NCBI RefSeq assembly: GCF_010468615.1
Contig: NZ_WUEH01000009.1
Span: forward strand, 1 to 64,000
Length of the DNA stretch: 64,000 nt
Reading direction: 5' to 3'
Source: Pseudodesulfovibrio sp. JC047
GTDB lineage: Bacteria > Desulfobacterota > Desulfovibrionia > Desulfovibrionales > Desulfovibrionaceae
Of this stretch, positions 34,757 to 43,800 are shown piece after piece. Below the pieces are notes generated by a model. That model ran no database searches and was not told where the DNA came from. It saw nothing but the letters and a program-made list of their open reading frames with translations. A program made the position numbers and the translations under genes. Within the stretch, counting starts at the first letter, position 1; every line of letters starts with the position of its first letter.

Positions 34757-36100
34757 TTATTCTCTGATGCCCTGCGATGATGGTGCCAATGGTGTGCCGG
34801 CGGGGATCAGTGCTCCGAGTGACAGAGCGAGAGAAAGGCCGACTCCGGCGAAACTGTAGGCTTTCAGCCCGGTTGCCGCTGCCAGTATGCCCAACAGGCC
34901 GCCAAGCAGGATGGCGCAGAGCATGACGCGTGGATTGACGGGCCGTTTGTCGCTGGCAAGGATGGCCACGAACATGGGAGCGACCACGCCGCAAACATAG
35001 ATGTCGTTGGCCGCTAGGAGCAGCGACAGGATGCTGCCTCCGGATGCCGCGATGCCGAGTGCGCCGATGCCTATTGCTGTCATAATGAGTCGGCACCGTG
35101 TGGTATTGCTTCCGCCGATGACATCGTGTTCAAGAATGGTCGCGGCCGTGATGAGACAGGAATCCGCCGATGAAATAATGGCCGAAAGCATGGCGAAAAG
35201 CAGCAGTGTTCCCGCCCATGTTGGCATGACCGAAGGGACCACATGGGTCAGAATGGAGTCCGCATCCGTTCCGGCCGGGACCAGCCCCCGGGCGTAGAGA
35301 CCGATACAGACGATGACTCCGGCAGAAATGGCGATGCCCGCTGTGGCGAGCAGGGTGCCGTGTGTGGCCTGTTTTTCTCCTCGTGCGGAGAACAGTCGTC
35401 CGAACAGCATGGGGCAGACAACATAGCTGCCTCCCACGATAATCATGAAATAGGTCCATTTGGACAAAGGGAATGCGTCGTTGACGAATTGGACCGGGAT
35501 GTCATTCAGGGAAATCGGTGACGCCGAGGCTGTGAAGTACAGGGCCAATGTGAGTCCGATTGCGACAAAGCCATATTGCACGGCATCGCTTTTCAGGATG
35601 GAGTTTTGTCCTCCGAGCATGGTGTAGGCCGTGATGACCAGGGCGCAGCCGACCAGTGCTGTGGAATGGTCCATGCCGGACAGGGCGGTGCAGGCTTTGG
35701 CTGCGGCCAAATATTGGGCGGCGAGAATCGAGGTCCAGGCCGGAATGATGATGAGGGCCGTGAGTCGTCGAGCCGAGGGGGAAATGAATTTTTCCGCCAT
35801 GTCCGGCAGGGTGAATACTCCGCTTCGTCTGGTCTTTGCGGCGAGCAAGGTACTGAGTATCAGGAGTCCGGCTGCTCCGGAACCGAGCCACCAGAAAGCG
35901 GGTGTGCCCACGTTGAATGCCAATCCGGTCATGCCGATGGTCGCTGATGCGCCGACACAGGATGCCGTGATGGATATTCCCACGACTGAAGCACTGCTCC
36001 GACGGCCAGCAACGGCGAATTCCGTGAAGTCCTTTCGTTTGAAATATTCATGGAGTCCCATGCCAATGAAAAGAGCGAAGTACAGTACCAGTAGATTCAT
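34757..36100 (-). CDS. Sodium:solute symporter family (SSS) transporter
   Basis: This 447-residue protein is nearly all membrane, with about 13 helices. Family features are AGRRSSASVVGISITASCVGAS near the N-terminus, YTMLGGQNSILKSDAVQYG, and FAMLSAIISSADSCLITAATI. The ribosome site (AAAGGAA) overlaps the bioDA stop and only 9 nt separate the genes, so they are surely co-transcribed. This makes uptake of biotin or a biotin precursor such as pimelate a reasonable guess. The SSS family as a whole does not predict substrate. It ends before the tRNA-Leu copy. Confidence 0.85.
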   Translation of the reverse strand: MNLLVLYFALFIGMGLHEYFKRKDFTEFAVAGRRSSASVVGISITASCVGASATIGMTGLAFNVGTPAFWWLGSGAAGLLILSTLLAAKTRRSGVFTLPDMAEKFISPSARRLTALIIIPAWTSILAAQYLAAAKACTALSGMDHSTALVGCALVITAYTMLGGQNSILKSDAVQYGFVAIGLTLALYFTASASPISLNDIPVQFVNDAFPLSKWTYFMIIVGGSYVVCPMLFGRLFSARGEKQATHGTLLATAGIAISAGVIVCIGLYARGLVPAGTDADSILTHVVPSVMPTWAGTLLLFAMLSAIISSADSCLITAATILEHDVIGGSNTTRCRLIMTAIGIGALGIAASGGSILSLLLAANDIYVCGVVAPMFVAILASDKRPVNPRVMLCAILLGGLLGILAAATGLKAYSFAGVGLSLALSLGALIPAGTPLAPSSQGIRE

Positions 36101-36109
36101 AGAGTTCCT

Positions 36110-38104
36110 TTATTCGTGAATATGGTGGGCGATGGCGTCGAAAACCGCCGAGCCGAGCCGAGAGACTTCATCCTGAGTGATGATATACGGCGGCATCACA
36201 TAGATGAGTTTGCCAAAAGGACGCAGCCAGACACCGTGTTCAATGAAAGCGGCTTGAAGTCGTTGGACGTTGACCGGTGTGTCCATTTCAACCACGCCGA
36301 TGGAGCCGAGGACTCGGACGTCCTTGACGCCGGGAAGATCCCGACATGGACCAAATGCTGTTTCAAGCCTCTGTTCGATGGCATGGACCTGAGTTTTCCA
36401 GTGGCCCTGTTGCAAAATTTCAAGGCTGGCCGTGGCAACGGCACAGGCCAGCGGGTTGCCCATGAAGGTCGGGCCATGCATGAAGACGCCGCCATCTTTG
36501 GAGATGGTTTGTGCCACGTTGGATGTGGCCACGGTTGCGGCCAATGTCATGGTGCCGCCGGATAATGCCTTGCCCACGCACATGATATCCGGGATCACAT
36601 CGGCCCATTCGCAGGCAAAGAGTTTACCGGTTCGGCCAAAGCCCGTGGCAATTTCATCCAGAATGAGCAGCACGCCGTGAGCGTCCGCCAGCTCTCGCAG
36701 TCCACGCAGGTAGTCTGGGTGATAGAAATACATGCCCCCGGCTCCCTGAACGATCGGTTCCACGATGATGGCCGCGATGCGGTGGCTGTTCTCTTCGAAA
36801 AGACGGGTGGTCTCAGCCAGACTGGCGGGATCGTATGGTTCTCCGAAGCGGCACGTGGGACGCGGTGCGAATATTTGATGTGGCAACAGCCCGGAAAAGA
36901 GGTGATGCATTCCGTTGTTTGGATCACAGACCGACATGGCCCCGCAGGTGTCTCCGTGGTAACCGCCGCGTATGGTGAAAATTTTGGTCCGTTGTGTCTG
37001 GCCATCTGCCTGCATGTATTGCAAGGCCATCTTGATGGCGGCTTCCACGCTGACTGATCCCGAATCCGCAAGAAAAACGTGTTCGAGTCCGTTTGGTGTC
37101 ATGTCGCACAGGCTTCGGCAGAGTTCGATGGCCGGATCATGGGTGAGTCCGCCAAACATGACATGTGGCAGGCGTCCCAGTTGCGTTCTGGCAGCGTCAA
37201 GGAGAGCCGGGTGGGCATAGCCATGAATGGCGCACCACCATGATGCCATGCCGTCGATGAGTTCGGTCCCGTCTTCCAGTGTGATGCGAGAACCGTGGGC
37301 CGTGCGAACCTTGACCGAGGGGAGCGGGTTCACGGCAGAGGTGTACGGATGCCAAATGTGGTCTCGATCAAAGGTCAGGTCGTCCGAGTCGTCCGCCGGG
37401 GACGGTGTAAGATGCCGTATGGCCGGTGCCATGTGACGGATATATTCGGCGTCGAAATCGATTTGTTCGATAAATGGAATTTCGGCGAGGATAGGGATAT
37501 TGCCGTAGTGCGCGATGGTTTCGGTATTGTTACGGCGCATGAGAATGCCCTGTGTGTCGGGCCGCGTGGTGTTGGTCATGACCACACCAGCGATGTCGAG
37601 ACCACTGTCTCGAAGCATTCGAATGGTCATGAGTGCGTGATTGATGACGCCCAGTTTGTTATCGGCGACGAGGATCACTGGCAGGTCGAGACGCTGCATC
37701 AGATCCTGCATGGTCTGTTTGTTGCCGAGCGGGACCGCTGCACCACCGGCTCCTTCCACAAGGACGAGATCGTGTCCTGTGGCGAGTTCGGTGACAGCGT
37801 GAGCCAATTCGTTCACGTTGAGTGATGTGCCTGCGAGTTCTGCCGCCAGATGCGGAGAGCAGGCCGGGGCGAATCGGTGACAACAGGCCTCGGGATAGCC
37901 GTTTGGAAAATATGGAGTGGAAAATCTGGCATATATTTCGACATCGTCTGCCACCAGACCGTCCGGCGTCTCTCGACAGCCACTTTGGATAGGTTTAAGG
38001 GCGAGGGCATGGTGTCCGGCATCCAGAAGGTTCCGAAGGAGAGCGGCTGTGACACAGGTTTTTCCGACATCGGTATCTGTGCCGGTAATGAAATATCCGT
38101 TCAT
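36110..38104 (-). CDS. bioDA: BioD-BioA fusion: dethiobiotin synthetase plus DAPA aminotransferase
   Basis: The 664-residue protein joins two consecutive biotin enzymes. Residues 1-230 are BioD (P-loop GTDTDVGKTCV, LKPIQSG, VEGAGGAAVPL). Residues 245-664 are BioA, a class III PLP aminotransferase that uses S-adenosylmethionine as amino donor (HPYTSAVNPLP, DGMASWWCAIHGYAHP, DEIATGFGRTGK, and the PLP lysine in CVGKALSGG). BioA makes diaminopelargonate and BioD closes the ureido ring, so fusion may channel the intermediate. D-then-A order is also the order of the fused plant and fungal enzymes. Both active-site sets look intact. No bioF, bioB or bioC lies in the window. A BirA-like operator lies upstream. 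Confidence 0.95.
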   Translation of the reverse strand: MNGYFITGTDTDVGKTCVTAALLRNLLDAGHHALALKPIQSGCRETPDGLVADDVEIYARFSTPYFPNGYPEACCHRFAPACSPHLAAELAGTSLNVNELAHAVTELATGHDLVLVEGAGGAAVPLGNKQTMQDLMQRLDLPVILVADNKLGVINHALMTIRMLRDSGLDIAGVVMTNTTRPDTQGILMRRNNTETIAHYGNIPILAEIPFIEQIDFDAEYIRHMAPAIRHLTPSPADDSDDLTFDRDHIWHPYTSAVNPLPSVKVRTAHGSRITLEDGTELIDGMASWWCAIHGYAHPALLDAARTQLGRLPHVMFGGLTHDPAIELCRSLCDMTPNGLEHVFLADSGSVSVEAAIKMALQYMQADGQTQRTKIFTIRGGYHGDTCGAMSVCDPNNGMHHLFSGLLPHQIFAPRPTCRFGEPYDPASLAETTRLFEENSHRIAAIIVEPIVQGAGGMYFYHPDYLRGLRELADAHGVLLILDEIATGFGRTGKLFACEWADVIPDIMCVGKALSGGTMTLAATVATSNVAQTISKDGGVFMHGPTFMGNPLACAVATASLEILQQGHWKTQVHAIEQRLETAFGPCRDLPGVKDVRVLGSIGVVEMDTPVNVQRLQAAFIEHGVWLRPFGKLIYVMPPYIITQDEVSRLGSAVFDAIAHHIHE

Positions 38105-38201
38105 GAAAATTGGGTGTTGAAGGGGTGAATGGCATGGGCCATGAAGGAAGCGACCTTACCCCGGCAATGGTGAATGAGCAAGTCCTGGGTGGTCGGGGAA
38201 A

Positions 38202-38235
38202 TGTAAACACGTGTTTATATTGATAAGTGTTCAAA
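38202..38235 (-). promoter_or_regulatory. Possible BirA-type operator upstream of bioDA
   Basis: Two inverted half-sites, TGTAAACAC (38202-38210) and GTGTTCAAA (38227-38235), are separated by 16 nt. That layout and the TGTAAAC core resemble the BirA consensus of paired TTGTAAACC-type arms. The left half also sits inside a perfect 14-bp palindrome, TAAACACGTGTTTA (38204-38217), an alternative protein site. A minus-strand TTGACA lies at 38258-38253. No BirA gene is in the window. Confidence 0.4.
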
Positions 38236-38293
38236 TGAAACTGATATTTTTTTGTCAAGAGCGGTGGAACGTGCCGGAGTCGTGGGAAAAAGT

Positions 38294-38318
38294 AAGGGCG
38301 GGAAGAATTCCCGCCCTT
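38294..38318 (-). terminator. Terminator of the Cache chemoreceptor gene
   Basis: A perfect 11-bp stem (38294-38304 with 38308-38318) closes a 3-nt loop. On the minus strand ACTTTTT follows. It lies 26 nt beyond the stop of the chemoreceptor. Confidence 0.85.
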
Positions 38319-38344
38319 GTTCTTATTCGTGGTGTTTTGGTGGA

Positions 38345-40372
38345 TTAGAATTTTTCGAATCCGTCGTCGGACATACCCGGGATTTCCATGCCGCTGTTTT
38401 TCGTTGTTCTGGACGACGTCTTGCCTTGACCAGCCGTTGGGAGGGCATGAGCCGATCTGTTGACGTTGACCATGGAACGGGTTCCCGGCATATCGTCAAG
38501 TTGGAAGAAGGCAATGGCTGATTGGAGGTGGACCGACTGTCTGGCGAGTTCTTCGGAAGTGGCCGAGACTTCTTCGGCGGCCGAAGCGAGCTGTTGCGTC
38601 ATTTCGTCCAGCCTCATGAGAGCCTCATTGACCTTGACCGCGCCTGAACTTTGTTTGCCGGTTGCGGCGGCAATGCCTTGAATCAGTTCGGCTGTGTGTT
38701 GAATATCAGGGACCATTTCATTCAGCATTCCGCCTGCGGATTCCGCAACAGCGACACTGGAGGCGGACAAATCGCTGATTTCGGCTGCTGCCTGTCCACT
38801 GCGTTCGGCGAGTTTGCGAACTTCGGCCGCGACAACCGCAAATCCCTTGCCATGTTCTCCGGCCCGGGCTGCTTCAATGGCTGCGTTAAGGGCAAGCAGG
38901 TTTGTCTGTCGGGCAATCTCTTCAATGATGGTGATCTTGTCGGCGATTTCCCGCATCGCATGGACCGTCTCGGTCACTGCTTTTCCGCCTTTTTCCGCGT
39001 CCTGAGCCGAGCGGAGCGCAAGTGTTTCCGTTTCTTTTGAATTGGTGGCAATGTGACCTATATTGGAAGCCATTCCCTCCATGGTGGACGAGACCGTTTC
39101 GACGTTGGCAGCCTGTTCATTGGCGCCTCCTGACAATGTCTGGGCCGTGGCGGACAGCTCTTCACTGCCACTTGCCACCTGCTCGACGGATTGTTGGACA
39201 TTGGAGACCACGGAGCGGAGTTGGTCACCCATGGCGTTCAGATCGGCAGCGAGTTCGCCGATTTCATCCTTTTGATCGATATGGAGTGCGGTATTCAAGT
39301 TCCCGGAGGCTATTTCCTTGGTGAATGTGACGCCCTTTTTGAGCGGTGTCACGATGGATTTTGCCAGAAAATAGACGATGACAAGCAATACCAGGATGGA
39401 GACGACACTGAGGCCGCTTGAAAGCAGGGTGGCTGTGTTTGCGGTCTCCATGATTTTGTCTTTTGGAATCGCAACGCCAAGTGCCCATTTTTTGCCGGTT
39501 TCGCCAATGGAAAAAGGTGTGATGATGAGTTGGTACGCCGTTTTATTCCTTGTGAAGGCTGTGTGGGCTGCCGTGTCGGATTTCAAACACGTATTGATAA
39601 GGTGGCTCATTTTCGAACCAAAGATTTTGTTGACTGCTTTACCAACATTATCGGGATTCGGATCAGCTACAATCATGCCTGAATGGCTGACGAGGAAGCC
39701 GTATCCAGTTCCAAAAGGCTGAATTCCTGCAACGATTTTCGTCATGTGTTGCATGTTCAGATCGACACCGGCAACACCGATGGTGCGTGTGCCTTTTTTG
39801 ATGGGGACGGATGTGGAAACAAGGATCACTTTTTTCCCGGCGAAATTGTATTCAGTTGGCTCCAGAACTTCCTGTTTCCCGGATCGAAGTGACGTTTGAT
39901 ACCATGCCCCATTGAGGTTTGTGGCGGCAGACATGACAGAACCTGTTTGGTACCATGGTGCGTAGCGGCCAACTTCGTTGGACCCCTCCGAGCCAATAGC
40001 GGCGGAATCATTGCCGTCAAATTCGTCTGGTTCAAATGCGACCCATGCCGACGAGATATCTTTGTGGGATTCGGTAATCTCCATAATAAAGGCATTTGTT
40101 TCATCACGGCTTGGCGTTGCCTGCGTTTTTTGGGCAGCTTTAAGCGATTGAGCCAATGTCCAACTGATGGTCATGGCCTTGTCGAGTTCGGCTTTGACTT
40201 CCTGCCCAAAACGGTTTGCCATTTCCGTCCCGAGCATGGACGCATCATTTTCAGAGACCGTTCGAAATTTCCCGATGAGTATGGATAAGGTCAGTCCCAT
40301 GATAAGAATGACGAGAAAGCCGACCGGAAGCAGAATTTTGTTTCGGAGGCTGAGGTTCTGGTAGAGTCGCAT
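38345..40372 (-). CDS. Methyl-accepting chemotaxis protein with Cache-type sensor
   Basis: The 675-residue receptor has a first helix at about 10-32. A double-Cache-like periplasmic domain runs to about 285, with the signature region [41 protein letters not shown] and [19 protein letters not shown] second helix, HAMP, and a signalling domain with [18 protein letters not shown] follow. The sequence ends DDGFEKF, again a likely docking pentapeptide. I start at 40372, where GGAGGG lies 5 nt upstream, instead of the longer frame to 40396. The Cache fold usually binds small organic ligands such as amino acids or carboxylates. It is single-gene, with its own terminator. Confidence 0.92.
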   Translation of the reverse strand: MRLYQNLSLRNKILLPVGFLVILIMGLTLSILIGKFRTVSENDASMLGTEMANRFGQEVKAELDKAMTISWTLAQSLKAAQKTQATPSRDETNAFIMEITESHKDISSAWVAFEPDEFDGNDSAAIGSEGSNEVGRYAPWYQTGSVMSAATNLNGAWYQTSLRSGKQEVLEPTEYNFAGKKVILVSTSVPIKKGTRTIGVAGVDLNMQHMTKIVAGIQPFGTGYGFLVSHSGMIVADPNPDNVGKAVNKIFGSKMSHLINTCLKSDTAAHTAFTRNKTAYQLIITPFSIGETGKKWALGVAIPKDKIMETANTATLLSSGLSVVSILVLLVIVYFLAKSIVTPLKKGVTFTKEIASGNLNTALHIDQKDEIGELAADLNAMGDQLRSVVSNVQQSVEQVASGSEELSATAQTLSGGANEQAANVETVSSTMEGMASNIGHIATNSKETETLALRSAQDAEKGGKAVTETVHAMREIADKITIIEEIARQTNLLALNAAIEAARAGEHGKGFAVVAAEVRKLAERSGQAAAEISDLSASSVAVAESAGGMLNEMVPDIQHTAELIQGIAAATGKQSSGAVKVNEALMRLDEMTQQLASAAEEVSATSEELARQSVHLQSAIAFFQLDDMPGTRSMVNVNRSAHALPTAGQGKTSSRTTKNSGMEIPGMSDDGFEKF

Positions 40373-40836
40373 TATTTCCCTCCCGTAGGAATTCAACAGA
40401 TCACTTTTTGAAATGTAGTTTTGTGAAGAAATTATTCCATAGGAGTAAACAAGAGACTCTGCAACCCTTTGATATTATTTCTTCATAAAATATAAAAGGG
40501 TTGCCATGGTCGTTTCCCCTTAAAAGGGGAGCTGGTGGGGATTGGTTTTTGGATTGTGGAAATGGAAATAAAACAAGGCGTCATTCCTGAATTGGTGGAC
40601 TGAGTTTTTTGGAGGGCTTGCAGGTTCAATTTGTTTTTGTGGAGAATCGGGAAGAGAACTGGAACATCATGGCAAAAGTGTACAAAAAAAAATGGGTATG
40701 GTATCGATAAACAGTCTGTTCTCAAGAGCATTGAGGTGTGTGCTTTGCGGAGCGGGGTTGCTTTGTGGATGCAGGGCGTTTCGCAAGTGGTTTCATCGAG
40801 AGACATTTCCTTGTACTTTGTCGTGGGAGAATCCGT
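40373..40836. other. Divergent intergenic region with an inverted repeat
   Basis: No gene is supported in these 464 bp between the chemoreceptor and the adhesin. A 10-bp inverted repeat, GCAACCCTTT at 40461-40470 and AAAGGGTTGC at 40495-40504, flanks an AT-only-like 24-nt spacer and could be an operator or a leaky terminator. A second short hairpin lies at 40515-40530. No convincing sigma-70 or sigma-54 site was found for the adhesin. GGGAGA at 40825 is its ribosome site. Confidence 0.5.
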
Positions 40837-43800
40837 ATGGGAAAAGATATTTCTTCACTTTTCAGACCCTTGGCAGATGGCAAAACCATCCTTTTGGACG
40901 TTTCATGCAGGATTCATCTGGTGACGGGGACGGTTTTTCTCGTTGCTTCGGATGGAACCATGCAGCCGGTCCAGCTTGGACAGGAACTTCCTTCAGGAGC
41001 GCATATTTTTATCGAATCCGGGGCCATTTCCTTGGGATATGCGGATCACTCTGTTGTCTCTCTAGTCAGTACGGACCGTGTGTCCGCAGCGTTTCATGAA
41101 ACAAAGGCCGAAATGGCAAGCGATGAATCGGATGAAGGGGGCCGAAAAGATGCCGCTCAGGAAGGGGAGGATTTTTCAGCTCATGGGCAGTTGGGGCAGC
41201 TGACGCAGGTCAGTCCGCAGATTCTCGCCTTGCAACATTCGGAAGAAAGCATTTTGGCCTCACACCGGGAAGAGCCGATTTTCATGCACGAAATGTTTGA
41301 AGTGCCGCCATTGAGTGTCGGTGTCATCGCGCTTTCAGCCAATGAAGTGCTGCATGATTTTCATGATGTCGCTTCCATTTCATTGACGATGTCCGGTTTG
41401 CAGGTCATTCCGCCGCAGTCCGCGACCATTTCGGGGCAGGATACCGGGCTTGTCATAGAGGACCAGAAGCTTTCGACACAGGGACAGTTGTCGGTGGTTG
41501 ATCCCAACCTTGGCCAGGATCATTTTGTTCAATCCACTCTTGTCGGTCCATTGGGGACGTTCTCGATTGGCAGAAACGGACAATGGAATTTTGTCGTCGA
41601 TTCGACAAGTCGTACCGTGCAGGCCCTTGGTGTGGGCAAATCTCTGACCAGTGCCTTCATGGTCCAGAGTGCCGATGGGACAAGACATCAGGTTCTGGTC
41701 GAAATCGATGGCACGGATGACGCTCCGGTGCTTCAGGCGCAGAGCCAGTCCGTAACCGAGGACGGAGCCGTGCTTTTCGGCCATATGAGTGCCACTGATA
41801 TCGATGTCGGCGATACGCTGACCTATGGAACCACTGCTGTTGTTGCGGGATTCTCCCTGCATCCTGACGGGAGTTATCAGTTTGATTCGTCCAATCCCAG
41901 TTATCAACATCTGGCCGTCGGTGGGGCGCAAACCCTGTCGATTCCGGTGACGGTAACGGACAGCCAGGGAGCGACCTCGTCCCAAAATCTTGTCATTACC
42001 GTGCATGGAACCAATGATGCCCCGGTGCTTCAGGCACAGAGTCAATCCGTGACCGAAGACGGAGCAGTGCTTTCCGGTCAATTGAGTGCAACGGATATTG
42101 ATACTGGCGATACGCTGACGTATGGGACCAATGCTGTTGTTGCGGGGTTCACCCTGCATCCTGACGGGAGTTATCAGTTTGACCCCACCGATTCTAGTTA
42201 CCAACACTTGGCGGTCGGTCAGACCGAAAAAGTGAGTATTCCGGTTGTGGTGACCGATTCCCAGGGGGGGACGGATACGCGCACGATGGAAATCGTGGTA
42301 ACCGGGACGAATGATGCGCCAGTTGTTAGTGGGACCACTGTCTTGCCGTCCGGCACCGAAGACCAACCCGTGACCCTGCTCGCGAGTGATCTCTTGAGCC
42401 ATGCCACGGATGTTGATGCCACTGACAGCCTCAGTGTCTCGAACCTGAGGGTGGACCATGGAACGATCCTCGACAACAAGGATGGCACGTTCACGTTGTC
42501 GCCGGAAAAGGATTACAATGGTCAGGTCCATCTGATCTATGACGTGGTCGATGGACATGGGGGAACGACCCCGGCACAGGCATCCATGAGTGTGGCAGCG
42601 GTCGGCGATGCGGCAACCATTACCGGTGTGGATACTGGGGATGTCACGGAAGATGTAAATACGTATCCAACGGTCTCCTTTTTGGCACATCAAATCCATA
42701 CTTCTGGCCAATTGACCATCACCGACCCGGATTCCGGGGAAGATCATTTCGATTTCAAGTCCTTTATTTCTTGGAGTGCTCGACCTGATTTGCGACCATA
42801 TTCCAGTGCCCATGGAGGGCGGCTCTCAATAGATCAAGATGGAACGTGGGAGTATATTATTGACACGAGAAAGCCGGAGATTCAGCGGCTCGGCGTTGGA
42901 GACACGCTCAAGGATACAGTCAAGATTCAGTCCGCGGATGGAACGGAACATACGATCGAAATAACGATTCACGGTACCAATGATGCGCCCACGGTGAGCG
43001 GTGCGACACTCCTTGCCCCGGGCACCGAAGACCAACCCGTGACCCTGCTCGCGAGTGATCTCTTGAGCCATGCCACGGATGTTGATGCCACTGACAGCCT
43101 CAGTGTCTCGAACCTGAGGGCAGACCATGGAACGATCATCGACAACAAGGACGGCACGTACACGCTGTCGCCGGAAAAGGATTACAATGGTCAGGTCCAT
43201 CTGACCTATGACGTGGTCGACACCCATGGGGGATCGACTCCGGCACAGGCGTCCATGAGTGTGGCAGCGGTCGGCGATGCGGCAACCATCTCCGGCGTGG
43301 ATACCGGGGATGTCACGGAAGATTTCGATCCGTATTCACCGAATTCGTTTATGGCACATCATATCAATACGTCAGGTCAACTGACCATCACCGATCCGGA
43401 TTCCGGGGAAGATCGTTTTGATTTCAAGGCTTTTATTTCCGTTCCCGGTCACGCTGAGTACAGGCCATATACAACTGCGCTTGGCGGGCTGCTTGCAATA
43501 GAGCCTGATGGGGCGTGGACCTATGCTGTGGATACGAGAAAGCCGGAGATTCAACGGCTCGGCGTTGGAGACACGCTCAAGGATACAGTCAAGATTCAGT
43601 CCGCGGATGGAACGGAACATACGATCGAAATAACGATTCATGGGGCCAATGATGCGCCCACGGTGAGCGGTGTCACGCTTCTTGCCCCGGGCACCGAAGA
43701 TCAACCCGTGACCCTGCTCGCGAGTGATCTCTTGAGTCACTCCACGGATGTTGATGCCGGAGACAGCCTCAGTGTCTCGAACCTGAGGGCTGACCATGGA

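Noticed and set aside
41380-42813. 477-codon minus-strand frame opposite the adhesin
   Set aside because: Its repeats simply reflect the adhesin's DNA repeats. The predicted product is basic with no recognisable domain, and no promoter or ribosome site was seen.
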